DNA of 64,000 bases from Pyrrhosoma nymphula. Its lineage: Eukaryota > Arthropoda > Insecta > Odonata > Coenagrionidae. The notes under the pieces are model-generated. The model was not told where the DNA came from and searched no databases. It saw only the letters and a list, made by a program, of their open reading frames with translations. The position numbers and the translations under genes were made by a program. Location of the stretch: the NCBI GenBank assembly GCA_963573305.1, contig OY754328.1:41469822-41533821 (forward strand). Direction: 5' to 3'. Position 1 is the stretch's first letter; each line of letters starts with the position of its first letter. Shown in pieces: positions 31,540-42,796 of this stretch.

Positions 31540-32110
31540 CTTCTGGTGCTCCTTAGCGTTTCCACACGCGTACGATAAGTTCGGCCAACGTGCCAAAGAG
31601 GTCGGAGAGCGAAGTTGCGTCATAACGCTCTCCGCGTACTTTGCATCCTCGCCGTCCACAAGTTTTATAGAAGCCGTAAACCTCCTCTACCTTTGGTATA
31701 GTCTCGGGACCCTCCTCATTCGAGGGACCAGGAGTCCCTTTCACCACGCGGACGATCCCCTTGTGGGGACGGTGACAGCCATCGGCTTTTAAAAGGGCTT
31801 TTACTCCCCCGCTGCAGTAGCACAGCTGCCGCCGCCGCTACTTGCGTCCCGTCCCCTTAGACCCTAGCCTCCCCTCTCGTAATTTCCCTCGGTGGAACCC
31901 TTTTCTCTCCTTCCCTCCACATCTCTCCTTCCACAACCTCCTTTTACCCTTAGGGTCCCCTGCTGGATCACTGAGATGAGAGATAAAGGCCCCCTGAGGG
32001 CCTGTAATGAGTGAGTGACACCAGCGCCACCTCTTAGGTGGACTCGCGTACCATTCTCCCCAGTTGTGAGTACCAGGCATCCGATGCGGTGGGACGAACC
32101 CCACGCTATA
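31540..32110 (-). other. GC-rich block, possible 5' end of a retroelement
   Basis: Composition rises abruptly to GC-rich over this interval. On the minus strand a 64-codon frame begins MVKGTPGPSNEEGPETIPKV (31747) and is open to 31553, where the GC-rich segment is cut off into AT-rich DNA. This suggests the start of a longer protein truncated by the end of the block. Upstream of it on the same strand are GCGGCGGCGGCAGCTG and several C/G-rich hairpins (CCCTCAGGGGG). I recognise no protein family. The layout fits a GC-rich 5' untranslated region plus the first codons of a retroelement ORF1. Confidence 0.35.
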
Positions 32111-32460
32111 AGTGGATAGGGTAGTTCAAAAATTATTTACAGTTATATTTCTAACCTTCTTTGTATCCCATTCTTGAGCTTTGAATTGTAAAGCTATTTT
32201 GAGATCTAAGTAAATTAAGAGACTGGTCCAGGCCTAGGTTTGGGGAACCAAATAATTTTAATAAATACGATAGATTTTTTTATTTGAGATTTTCCACTGT
32301 ACAGCAGTTTCCCCCGCCGAACCCCACATATCCATCTTTCATAAGTAAAAGTCCTTAATACCCTTAATTTCATCGCCCAATCTCCACTCTCCACCCGTTC
32401 CTATCAAACGCATCTCCCATATCCAGCCCCCTCCTATCCACTTTATTTCCTCACTCCGTC

Positions 32461-32598
32461 TCACCATGATTTCTTGGGTCTTCCTCTTTTCCTTCTGCCT
32501 AACGGTATCCATTTTAGAGTACCTTTCGGTATTCTCTCATCCCCCATTCTTTGGACGTGTCCAAGCCATCGTAATCTTCTTTCTTCCAAAGTCTCGAT
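32461..32598 (-). pseudogene. LINE C-terminal fragment
   Basis: On the minus strand a single frame reads ETLEERRLRWLGHVQRMGDE, RIPKGTLKW and GRRKRGRPKKSW before a stop. L-R-W-L-G-H-V-x-R-M followed by a basic G-R-x-K-R-G-R-P-K-K-x-W block is the classic end of RTE/CR1-type polyproteins. About 45 codons remain; sequence continues decayed to about 32310. It is distinct from the tail at 3.2 kb. Confidence 0.7.
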
Positions 32599-32896
32599 TG
32601 ATACTTATCTAATAAGTAAGATAGATACATGCACAATGCACATATAACTTATCTCCAACAATTTTTTGAGATAATAATGAAAAATAATAGCCTTTAAAAG
32701 GACCTTGAAAATGGCAAATATTTGTTGAAATCATGGTTGCAGAAGAGAGAGATATCCTGGGAGGAAGTGGGGAAAGAGGAAAAAGAATGATAGGAAGAGG
32801 TGGAGGAGCGTGGTTAATACCAGGGTTGACCAATGGTGGAACAGGAGCGACAATAAATATGTACATGAATTATTACCGAAGGAGGGATATAACTAA

Positions 32897-33537
32897 CCCG
32901 GGAGTGGTCGCTAAGCTACTTATCACGATAGCGGTGGCGTGTGAGACTTTTTCTCACACTCAGATGTATCATTGATTATCTATCATAGAGCATTTATTGG
33001 CAACATATTACACTATATTTAGATTTACTTTACTTCTCTAAATGTTCATTTGAAACAATGATTTCCACATTTACACCATTACTGATACAATTACATAATC
33101 ATTGCTAATTTTACTGGCGATGATACCATTCGGTATTAATGAAGAAAATTACCATTCTCTAGAAGAAATATTTATTTATGAGGACATACATTCTCATGAC
33201 TCATAAATTTGCATTAACGTATCTGCTCTCCACGAAATGAACCAACTTTTCCCGCATGCTGCGAGAGTGTAACGCAACTGAGTGATGCAAAAACACTAAC
33301 GTCAGTGGTCGCGCGAAGAGGAAAAGTCTCACACCTTGTAGCCGACGGTATCAGAAATATTATTACGCAGCTGCGGACGCTTCATTTATACTTTTTGAGA
33401 CGGTCGGTCAATAGGAAGAGATAAAAAGTCAGCTAGAAGGAAAGGGAACATATTCTAACCCATGATTACAAAGTGAGAACAAGTTTAAATTTGGCGTGAG
33501 AGAAAATCTCATAGCGCGACCAATGAGTTAACCATTT
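32897..33537. mobile_element. piggyBac-like TTAA MITE, family A, copy 2
   Basis: Closely similar to 16213-16845 from CCCGGGAGTGGTCGC through the hairpin GTGTGAG/CTCACAC to GCGCGACCAATG. The right end is eroded (GGCGGG reduced to AG), leaving TTAA at 33538-33541; the left target site reads CTAA. Loss of the outer right end means it can no longer be mobilised by end recognition. Confidence 0.8.
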
Positions 33538-33541
33538 AAGA

Positions 33542-34084
33542 GTAAATATAAAATGAGATAATGCTTTGTCTTGGAGTATGTAATAACAACTCAGACAGAC
33601 CTGGTCAGAACAGGAAAACAATCACATTCAAAGTAATCAATCTGTCAATTAATCACAATTAAGGTAATCACATTCAAAATAATTGCTCACAACTTACAAG
33701 AAATAAATAAAAATAAAGGTTCTTTACATAAGAGTAATCAAATCAAGACAATATATTCGTTTCATTCAAAATGTCCACATAAATCAACTTTCATTGAAAT
33801 AAAACGAAAGCAAGCATTATATAAATCTTTCTATTGGCTCGATTTTCTTTTAATCATGAGGAATCGAATTCCATATATGATAAGATTTTACATTAAAGGA
33901 ATGATGGCATATCGTGGTCCTGTGACAGGGTACAATTAATTTACTTTTTTTCTGGTATTTCTTGTTTTTTTAGATAAATTATCTAAATTAGGCTGGACTA
34001 AATGCAACTTTTGATTTATTTGAACCCCACCCTACCACACACGGAATCACCTTGAGCAAAACGCGATATTCCACAGAGGAAAAA
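33542..34084. other. AT-rich DNA with a diffuse short repeat
   Basis: AATCACATTCAAA recurs near 33625 and 33668, with spaced AATCA motifs between. Nothing else is recognised. Confidence 0.35.
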
Positions 34085-34195
34085 TCATTCGCCTTGACCG
34101 GGATTCGAACCCAGATCCCTCGATTTCGCGCCGAGTGCTTTAACCACTTGTGGGTGACTCCGTAAAGGTTACCTACTGCCGTGGCTAGTCCCGGT
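34085..34195 (-). repeat. tRNA-derived SINE head
   Basis: On the minus strand a B box GGTTCGAATCC (complement of 34101-34111) lies about 35 bases downstream of an A-box-like CACAAGTGGTTAAAGC (complement of 34136-34151). The 3' side continues CCGGTCAAGGCGAATG, like the heads at 13.9 kb (CCGGTCAAGTCAAATG). The acceptor stem is not complementary, so it is not a functional tRNA gene. The minus frame 33988-34203 simply crosses it. Confidence 0.65.
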
Positions 34196-34202
34196 TTCCT
34201 CA

Positions 34203-34231
34203 AAATTGACCTTGAGCAAGGTCAATTTTTG
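34203..34231. repeat. Short inverted repeat at SINE edge
   Basis: AAAATTGACCT and AGGTCAATTTT flank TGAGCA-type spacer bases directly beside the SINE head. It could be a foldback created at the insertion end. Confidence 0.6.
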
Positions 34232-34874
34232 TGTCCCTTCCGAAAAGTTGAATTTATCATCTGACCTAAAGCCGTATCAACGTTTATAATTTCGGGCTCC
34301 TTATCATTGTCCAGCGTTTGTGATAGTTGCTCCTTTAAGAGAGCTGTATCATCCAACACAAGCACCGTCCTCTCCCTTTGTTATTAAAACTGGAAGAGTA
34401 AGGGGTAGCAGTTAAAAGCATAGCCTTGCTCGTCCAATCTGGGCAGTGGATAGAGGAGCAGCATGATAGGGGTCCAAAGGGTCCATATATGCTGTAGAAA
34501 GTTGTGGAAACGTAATAAATAAAGTTTTTGATTTTCTCCGCACTTGTATTTTGGAGAATGATTGTTTTAAATCAACATATTTACGATTAGTGTATGTTTT
34601 ATGTTTTATATCATTTTCCTTTGTGATCCAATAAATTGTTTTCCGCTTTTTAGATTTTCACTGGAACAGCTATGCTTTTTCAATTGAACCGTGGATTTAC
34701 TCGCTCAATTGCAGCTAAATCCGATTTCCGCTAGTGATAAACTCCATGCGTTGTTGAAAATTTTCCTTTCCCTTTAAACTAACATGAATATAGTTGAATG
34801 AATAGTCCTTAGTTTACTCTTTCCATAGGGATAAATGAATTATTTTTTATTTAAGTTTTTCCCGGTGAATAATA
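34232..34874. other. Intergenic DNA, nothing recognised
   Basis: No frame, TIR or repeat pair is seen. Confidence 0.35.
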
Positions 34875-34967
34875 TTTAGGTATTGTTCTCGGGCTCTGCA
34901 CCAGGTAATTAGCTTCGGCCAATATGAAGCCAATTACCTGGTGCAGAGCCCGAGAACAATACCTAAA
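34875..34967. repeat. 42-bp inverted repeat related to the 9.4-kb palindrome
   Basis: Arms 34875-34916 and 34926-34967 are reverse complements with one mismatch around a 9-base spacer. CACCAGGTAATTGGCTTCAT in the right arm (minus strand) matches CACCAGGTAATAGGCATCAT at 9384-9403 at 18 of 20 positions. These are two members of one palindromic family. No hammerhead box remains here. Confidence 0.85.
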
Positions 34968-36177
34968 GAATTATTTTTGCTTTTTCGTATTTAATAAGTA
35001 GATCTCGGAAATTCTGATGACCGATTGGACGATATTTATTCGCCTGATTCGAATAAAAACTATACCTATTAAGTGCTCGTTAGCTTATATAAATATTTTT
35101 CTTAATTAAAATAAAGGAGTTAATTTATCTGAACTATAACTTAGTAAATTTTCTCCATGAAAAATGCGTTTTGGATGATATTGTTTCAACAGATACGGGT
35201 ATTTACTTTCAGGCACCAATAGTAGATGTGTATGTTTCATCCCTCTGAGCATTCTTGCCATGTGACTATGACTGACGTATTAATTAAAATTTTAGTGATA
35301 ATAACTGTTAATTCTATTCACACTCGGATATCGGTATTTTCCCACACCCGATGGGTTTAATAAGTTATGCTTTCCTCGAGCCGGAGGCAAACAGTGGACT
35401 GAAATTTCATTCTCGAAATAAAGCATAAATCACATCTGGTTCAAGAAACTTGCAGAGCCGTTGGATTTTTAATGTAATCCACGTAAAATTTCAATGATTT
35501 TATTATCAATTTCAATTGGATAATCTGTAAATGAGCAGCATCCTAAATTTTTCATAAAAAGATAATACAATCATAGTTGAAAGTTACTTGAGAATTTTCA
35601 AAATTTGCCTTCTTATTAGTAATATTTAAGTGATAGTAATTAATTAAAGACGTTCGGTCTCTAGCTTAAGTTGTCAGGAATGTTTTCTAACGTGAATAGG
35701 ACAGTTAATATCGGATGGAGGAGAGATGTGCACTCAAAAGTATATTCATTTTTAGAATTACTATAAGTACGATTTGAATTTGATTTTATAGGCCCGTATG
35801 GTAATGTTTTACTGAGGTGCCTCCGCACACTATTTTGTTATCGATGATACTTGCTGGAACCGAAACTTATTTAAATTTCGTGGGTGACGGTTGACATCTT
35901 TTGTAGAGTATAGCAATATTTCATGAAGTTCAATATTAGAATCTGGTGTTTGAAATTCTCAGTAAAGCACGAAGGCTTTATTAGCTTACCAAGTGGCGTC
36001 ACCTATCAGATATAATTGGAGTGATTGAACGAATTAAGATTGGAGAACACACGGTGTTTCGATGACAGCATGGCAGGTTTCGGTGCAGTATTGACGCAGT
36101 GCCGAAGTGAAATGATGAGGGTAGCTTGTGGCTTCGTGAGCTGAATAGGCCCGCTTAGTACTTTTGAGGGAGGCGTC
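34968..36177. other. AT-rich intergenic DNA, nothing recognised
   Basis: No coding, TIR or repeat signal is seen over 1.2 kb. Confidence 0.4.
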
Positions 36178-36181
36178 TTAA

Positions 36182-36899
36182 TGTGGTTTGAGCGAGATAG
36201 TTCCCTAGTCATAATGGAGACCATATTCAAATTTTATTTTTTGATTTCAGCGTCTGTAAGAACTATGAAATAAATATTGTAATATTAATGGCGCAAAAAT
36301 ATAGTTATATACGGCCAAAATTCTCAGTAATTAAATATATAAAGCACATGAGTCTCCAACTTGACTCATTTTTTCCCGCCGTACGGCTGAAAACCCTACA
36401 AAATAGCAGCTTTATTTGCGATTCTGTCAAAATTACTGTGGTGAGTAATAGATTATTTGTTATAAATAGTTGAGAAAACATTAAAACTACACACCGTTCG
36501 TTTTTTAACGAATTCTAGGTGCTAGAAGTTCTTGATTTGCTTAACATTCTCCCTCTGGAACGCACAGCCATAATCTATCCCATGTTAAACAGTTTATATT
36601 TCCAGGCAAATAGCTCTAAAAGTAGTTCGGCAACGGGTTGATATTTTGATACCATTGGTAAGATGAGTTTTTTTTCTTTAACCCTTAAACGCCGAAAGTG
36701 CCAATATTGGCACACGGTTTGGTGCTTCTCACTGCCGAAAGTGCCATTTTTGGCTTGGACACAACAAGAAAACCTTTAAAAGGCCAATTTAAATCCGGCA
36801 GGGAGGGACTTCTGAGGAAATTTAAATCCGGCGTTTAAAGTTTAAAATGAGGCCAAATTCATCGAATTCTAGGTGAAGTGGTTTTTCGCTCAAACTACC
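36182..36899. mobile_element. TTAA MITE, family B, copy 2, with nested insertion
   Basis: Homologous to 30736-31289. Total length is 718 bp; removing the nested element (160 bp plus one TTAA) leaves 554 bp, the same length as copy 1. The left site is TTAA (36178-36181). The right site has mutated to TGAA, and the outer bases (TGTGG, CTACC) have diverged slightly, so this copy is older than the nested insertion it carries. Confidence 0.8.
36682..36841. mobile_element. Nested piggyBac-like MITE (160 bp)
   Basis: Flanked by TTAA at 36678-36681 and 36842-36845. Ends CCCTTAAACGCCG and the complement of CGGCGTTTAAAGT pair imperfectly as terminal inverted repeats. CCC ends plus TTAA are classic piggyBac features. 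The interior contains a perfect 16-base palindrome GTGCCAATATTGGCAC and two CCGAAAGTGCCA units. It interrupts the family B MITE. Confidence 0.75.
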
Positions 36900-36903
36900 T
36901 GAA

Positions 36904-38520
36904 TGCCTTGACGTTGTACTTCCAATTTCTTGTGAACTAGAAGAAGGACTGAAAAGGAGGAAAATAAGTGATTTTTTTTGCTTTTAAACTCAACCTGGAA
37001 CAATATTGTGAGAAATATACGAACTTAATTCAAATTTTTTACAGGTGATATTATCATAAATCAAATATTCGAGAACACAGAGGTCCGGTGCTTAGGTTTC
37101 ATGCATTAATCCGGAAAATATCACAACTTAAGGAAAAGAATATGCAATGGAAACACTGTATCGTTGTTGGATTTGAATGTCACATTGCGTTACAGTGTAA
37201 TGAATTGAACATTCATCGCAAAAAAATGTCTGCACTGACTCATCTTGAAGTTAATGTCTTGAGATTTGTCAAAGGTCAACGGTGCATCAATTAGAACTTA
37301 ATTTCTCCGAGTCTTAAGGTTAAATTTCTTTAATGTGATATTTAATCAGTCCAACTTTTTAAATACTTACTTGATTTTTCATCGTGAGTCAGGCAATATC
37401 CGTTAAAACAGTATTTTCCTGAATTTGAAAGTTGAAAGCAGGGGAAACCTCAGAAATTTATTATATTTAGATTTTAAGAATAAGTATAATTTACGTTTTA
37501 ATATTCAACCACCGCACACTTTGCCCTATTATTACGCATTATGAGTTCCTTAGAATTTTCCCAAAAGTCCTTAAAATGTTTCGAGAAAAAATCAATTGAG
37601 TTTGTTTTTTGGTCGCCCTACAGCATCCGATATTGAATACGAAGATTGTTCCCTACTTAGAGGCAAGAGGAGGAAGTGTTTATGTCAATAAAATTGCAGA
37701 GCTGTGGGCAGATAATTAAGGAGGAAACGTTTTGGAAGGAAAACTATGAAAGATTCCGGAAATAACCTCGTTTGGTACAATATCTATGGGGGTAATGAGT
37801 GCTCAAGTTTAAGATTTTATCGTTTGAATCTTCGCTCAATCATAATTCCACGAAAATACCTTTTTTGCGGGAGCAAGAGTTTGGTCACACTTAATAGAAT
37901 CCTGAATTCTAGGAATTAATATTTTGCCACTTATCTAATGCATCAGATTCCATTTCCTTTTCTTCTACTGCAAGTGCGCTCGGAGAATGAAAATGTCCTT
38001 TTGCTGCATACTCAATTAGATTGAGGTGCTGGAAGTTTTAACGCAGTCTCAATTTCTGCTGAGTGATTAAAGTGTTATGGACGGGTTCTCACCCACACAT
38101 AATACTTCGATCACTCCATAAATCATATTGTAAGGAAGTTTATTTTTTTTAAACCCATCGTATTGCAAAAGAGTAACAGTACACTCACTTAGAGGACCTA
38201 TTTTCGGGTAAGAATGCCTAGTCAAGGTAGATATTAGTGGAGGAAAATAACCAGAGAGCGATTGCGAGATAATGGAGGGCTGTAGGGAACACACATAGGG
38301 ATTGAAACACTGATAATTATGCCGAAGACCCATTACTTCAGCTCCTTTTATGGCCATCAATCACTCTAATACTTTTAAGGAACGACTAATTCTGAATGCT
38401 GCTATCGTGACTGGTGGGACTCTTACATTAATGCGTTTAATGTGTAGCTTCTAATCGCATTAGCGGGCCATCATCTCGCTCCTATTATCTCCCCCTCTTC
38501 AAATTCGCCTCTCCGCTCTC
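36904..38520. other. AT-rich intergenic DNA, nothing recognised
   Basis: Frames 37088-37294 (plus) and 38067-38360 (minus) have no recognisable domain. No repeat pair is seen. Confidence 0.4.
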
Positions 38521-38706
38521 CGTTATAGAACATGCGCACTTTCCCTCCTCCTTATCATTACCCACCCACCCCTCCACAATCGGTACTCCCTACTTTACCT
38601 ACCCTCCCTCTACATTCCCCTCCCTTGCTATGGCTTCCACCCCTCCCTCCTCTCTGCTTAATCCCTACCCCACCTTCTCTGTATGCGGGGGGGGGGGGGG
38701 GGGGGG
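38521..38706. repeat. C-rich low-complexity tract ending in 20 G
   Basis: A CCCTCC/CCACCC-rich strand runs to about 38680, then an uninterrupted G20 run at 38687-38706. The juxtaposition of C-rich and G-rich tracts on one strand could fold back. Open frames here are low-complexity artefacts. Confidence 0.6.
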
Positions 38707-40720
38707 AAAGTCCCTGAAACCCTGGAGGGGTGGGTGTGAGCGCCCTTGAGCTGGCCGTCTTGCACGAGGGGGTCGTTGCATCCACCAGGCAGGCAGACAT
38801 GCAATCCCATCCTATCTAAGCACAGTATCTCCCTCTGCCGCCCCTGCAAATTCACTTGCCGTGCCAGCTCTCCTCCCTGAAGGGAAAAACCCCTTTAAAA
38901 CTGCTTCCCTCCCTTAAGGCTCCCTATCTCCGGACCCCAGATGGACCCTAAATCTTCACCTGCCTGCCTGATGCCCACCGCCAACTCTCCACCCCCTACG
39001 CCTTCCCGGCGTTAAAGTCTCCATTTCGTTGTCATCTCCCGCGCCTGCCCTTATTAAACTCTCCCCTTGCATAAGGTTCTTAGAGTGCCTTTTCGTCCGA
39101 AGTAGGATGGAGGGAAACAAAATGTTCGGGGGAACTGCCGGGGCTTGGCTACTCACAGCCAAAGTAACTTAACAGTTTGGGTTCCCTGAAAATGTTGGAT
39201 TAGTGCTTCTATTGTGGGGGAAGAGGAGTTCTGGATATGGCTGTTGGTGACCGATGGATGCACTATAAATTTTATTGAAATATTGCTAAGACATATATGG
39301 CTCTTGTCTATTGTGGTTTTCAAGTTTTTAAAATTGGCAAACAGCAAGAACATCACAGGAGAGTTTAGGGAATCTAGGGAAAATGGGATGGGAGTATGAT
39401 AGGTAAGGAAATAGGGTAAGATGGAAAGTGTTTAGCATAATTGGATACAGAGCGCATGAAGCCAATTCAATTCAAAACTTAAGGGCCACTTCCATTCGGG
39501 AAAAAATAGTATATAGGTTTAGAATTGGATTTGATAGGTCGGGGTAGGCAATAGGTTTACCCTAGGCTGGCGTTTAATTTTCCGAAATTCGAAATTTTAT
39601 AGTTTCATAATAAATTTTTAATAATTGCACGATACATTTAGCATCTGTTTGACGTCCGGAGCTTTAGTAGGAAATCGTTGCTGAATTATGAATATTGACG
39701 TGACTATTCCGACGGTACTTTCAATTTTAACTATAATACTAGTAATAGTTTATTTTGAGGATGTAGCTAGTTTTAAACGGTCCCCAACCTAGGTGGTGTC
39801 AAATAAGGGGGGTCTGGGGTGCCTGGGGGGTCTGGCGATAAGGCGGAATGCGATTAGGCTCCGGGACGCTACGCAAATCGTGGCGCTTCTTGTCACACGC
39901 TGCCAAACGTCCTCCAGTAACTCTATGATGTGTTGTCACAATACGACAAAATGCTGGAAAAAATACATTCTCAAGAGCTTCAAATTTGACGTTATGAGGA
40001 AGGACGGTTGTATTTCCCAGAATAAAAACATATTGGAGCAGCTGACCTTTGACCCCCGGTGCATGGCTATGGTGGTTGGCACTGCTAAAGCATGCTGCCA
40101 AATCGATCATTTTTTGCGAACGTATTTCATTCTCTTTAGAATTTCGAAAATTTAGTGCTACTCTAATGAAAAATAGTGTACAAGAAGCTTAGTGACGGGT
40201 GGTTTAACAAATTTAACAGCATCAAGCGTCGGCTTGTGTAAATTAGTGGTGTATAACTTCTTGAAGAAAACACATCGGAAGTTTGCACTAAATTTATCAC
40301 ACACTCCTAGTTTTCGGAAACTTATGCCTTGATAACTTTGAAAGATTGACAAGGCACAAGTGGCTAAAACCTAGGTCGATGCAGCAAAATGTATGCGGAA
40401 GTTTACAAAGTTTTATTTTTCAAGGTGTTAATCTAAGTGGCTGACTCTTGCGTTTTGAGCTTGGGCGTGCACTAAGATGTTTGAATTTTGTGACGCATGC
40501 GAGCGGTGACGTGCATATTATAGTTATTAGCATGATGAAGAAGCTCAGTTGGGGGAACTTTAAGCTAAGGCAGAATTGAAATCTATACATTAAGTCACAG
40601 TGAAAGCAAATATAGTCACTTAATCTGCAGAAAAATAGCCATTAATGAAAGTTCAAGACAAAATACTGATCCAACGTTGAACATAATATTGAGACGTAAT
40701 ACGGAAAAACCACCTCATGG
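38707..40720. other. Intergenic DNA, nothing recognised
   Basis: GC-richer to about 39180, then AT-rich. Opposing frames 39793-40155 (plus) and 39799-40110 (minus) cover the same bases and show no domain. Confidence 0.4.
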
Positions 40721-40996
40721 CAGGGCCCGGTCTAGCCATTTAGGCGCTCCGGGCAAAATAATATTCGCCGCCCTTTACACTTTTACTTTTTGCCAAAGAT
40801 GGGATGTTATACATATGATACTGTTGGACTTGTATAATATTTACATATTTTATCTACTAGGCCTTGTGAACAAGTAGTGTGTATATATATGTAAATTTTT
40901 AAGCATATATATATGTGTATCTGTTGAAAAATGCCTCAGAAACTACTGAATGGATTGACATTTTTTTCATCGACAATTATGTAGGTATCTTTCAAC

Positions 40997-41100
40997 TTCA
41001 TCATCATCATCAACCTGCTTCGACTCACTGCTACATATAGGCCTTTTTTCCCTTGTGCCATTTTTCACTGTCTCGGGATAATTTTGTCTACGAATGACCT
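40997..41100 (-). repeat. RTE-type LINE 3' tail fragment
   Basis: CATCATCATCATCAACCTG reads on the minus strand as CAGGTTGATGATGATGATG, the kind of short-repeat tail that ends RTE-like elements (compare 28885-28898). Adjacent ACATATAGGCC and CTTGTGCCATTTT are remnants of its 3' untranslated region. No coding sequence is left. Confidence 0.45.
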
Positions 41101-41490
41101 TTTTTAACTTAAGGAACAATAAACATTTTTCATCAAAATCGTTTCAGAAGTTAAAAAGATTAGGACCAAGCTTTTAAGGAAGTCGGTTCATAGGTATTTA
41201 AGTTACAATATTTAAGAGGTTCATTCATTAAGTAAAAAAACAAAAGAAATGATTTGTTTTAAATTTTAATGCAAATAAAACACTTAGTTATGTAACGCTA
41301 CAAAACTAAGCAGTCAATCTTTAAAAAAATCACATTAGTCAAAATAAAACATTTTTTCTGAGAATGTTTGAATAGGATAGAATAAAGATGTATTCAGCAC
41401 ATAATTACTTACAAAATTTACCTTACAAAATGTACCTCATGTACCTTATATATAGGTAGGTGTTATGTCTAGCATTACACCCATATACAG

Positions 41491-41560
41491 CCAGTCCCCG
41501 AAGTACGTAAGCCTCGACTTACGTAAATCCGTACTTGCGTAAAAATACGAGAATTTCGAA
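41491..41560. repeat. CAGTCCCCGA-type repeat with ACTTACGTAA units
   Basis: CAGTCCCCGAAGTACGTAAG is followed by two further spaced units, CGACTTACGTAAATCC and GTACTTGCGTAAAA. Such end sequences with subterminal CTTACGTAA repeats look like a DNA-transposon terminus. No partner end was found. Confidence 0.4.
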
Positions 41561-41625
41561 AGTTACACCCATTACATTACACCCATATATACACCCACAT
41601 ATTAAACCCTACCTCGTAATTAAAA

Positions 41626-42388
41626 TCATTTTCTTCGCACTTTTTGCTCGGCAAAATCTTTAAATATTTCTGATAAATTTATACTGTCGCAAACCTTATG
41701 TTCTATTGAAATCATAGCCAATCAATCTATTCTGTGTCATGGTGGATCGCAGATAATTTTTTATTATTTTTAATTTAGAAAAGCTTCTTTCACCACTTGC
41801 AACTGTTACCGGTATAGTTAAAAGAATCCTGAGCGCAATACTGATATTTGGACCAATTCCTAAATCTGTTACAACTTTTAAAACGTCTTGAGGGGAAAAA
41901 TTACTATTTAAAAACGTACAAAGAACTGAAAGTTCTAATGCAATTATATCACATGAGTTCTCGTGGATTAAAATAGTCTCGAGGTTGTTACAATGTTTTA
42001 ACAATTCATGTTTTGGGAGCTTTCTTAAGGCATATATGTTACACAAAAAAGCAAAATGTTTACTATGCTCAGTAATCTGGGAAAACCTTAACTTTAAGGA
42101 ATTCATAGCTGTATCTATAATGTGAAAAAATACTTCGGTTTTATATTTTTGACGAGGCTCAATGATTGGTTCGTCTCCACACTCGTAACAAAATTGCTTC
42201 TTCTTGGATCGAGCACGAGGTTTAGGCAAATTTTCAAAGTCTAACACCTCGCAATCAATTTCAGAAGCTAAGACTTTGGCGTCTTCAAGAATTTGAGTAA
42301 AATACTCATCTGAACGTGAGTTTTCAAAGAAATCTTTGGTATTTTTTAGTAATTTAATGACAGTAACTAAGTCGAAATCTCATGGGCC
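41626..42388 (-). pseudogene. hAT transposase, C-terminal part (ZMYM1-like), frameshifted
   Basis: From about 42386 the minus strand is open as DFDLVTVIKLLKNTKDFFEN, LEDAKVLASEIDCEVLDFEN, then a basic linker (RARSKKKQ), a C-x-x-C pair, and the dimerisation domain LRILLTIPVTVASGERSFSK, LKIIKNYLRSTMTQNRL. I-P-V-x-x-A-S-x-E-R-S-F-S-x-L-K is the diagnostic hATC motif; this domain mediates transposase oligomerisation. At 41710-41720 the frame shifts: the annotated frame stops at 41696, whereas another phase continues ISIEHKVCDSINLSEIFKDF and AEQKVRRK to a stop at 41626, as expected for the family's C-terminus. The N-terminal zinc finger and most catalytic residues are missing. Confidence 0.8.
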
Positions 42389-42788
42389 TTATGAAAATAG
42401 CACACGACATTGTCGAACCACGACAGCGTCATGGAAGTGAAGTCATACCCTCGACAAATCTCAACTTTAAAATAGCATAATTGAAAATTGAAGTGATGGC
42501 GTCGTCGAAATTCTGTCATTGGCAAAGACCGAAAGAACACGATGCCTTCCTGAATTGGACACCAGCTGTCTGAACTCTATATCTATCCTGACAATAGGTA
42601 TTGATTGGAATTTGACCCCATGGGTCATATTAATGATGCGCATGGACTATTCCACGCGAGTTGAGCAAATGTGTGGTGCATTCCACCCTCACCGATTTTT
42701 GTATTCACACCATAGGTAGACCCGTAAAACTGTATGCCATATTCCGAAAAGTTAACCCGTTTTCTCATTGATGGTAGAGATATTTGCC
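42389..42788. other. Intergenic DNA, nothing recognised
   Basis: Short frame 42519-42719 has no domain. No repeat is seen. Confidence 0.35.
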
Positions 42789-42796
42789 TTTGAATT

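Larger units (their letters stand above)
40721..42388 (-). mobile_element. hAT transposon remnant
   Basis: The left end CAGGGCCCGGTCTAGCCATT followed by GGCGCTCCGGGCAAA resembles the terminus of hAT elements that encode ZMYM-like transposases. The transposase frame reads leftward and stops at 41626. I found no matching inverted end on the right. CTCATGG occurs both just outside the left end (40714-40720) and at 42379-42385, which could be a decayed 8-bp target duplication. About 0.9 kb between the end and the stop contains later insertions, including an RTE-type tail at 40997. Confidence 0.55.

Noticed and set aside
34085..34195. tRNA gene on the minus strand
   Set aside because: B box is good, but no acceptor-stem complementarity and no terminator-defined end; shares its 3' flank with the SINE at 13.9 kb.
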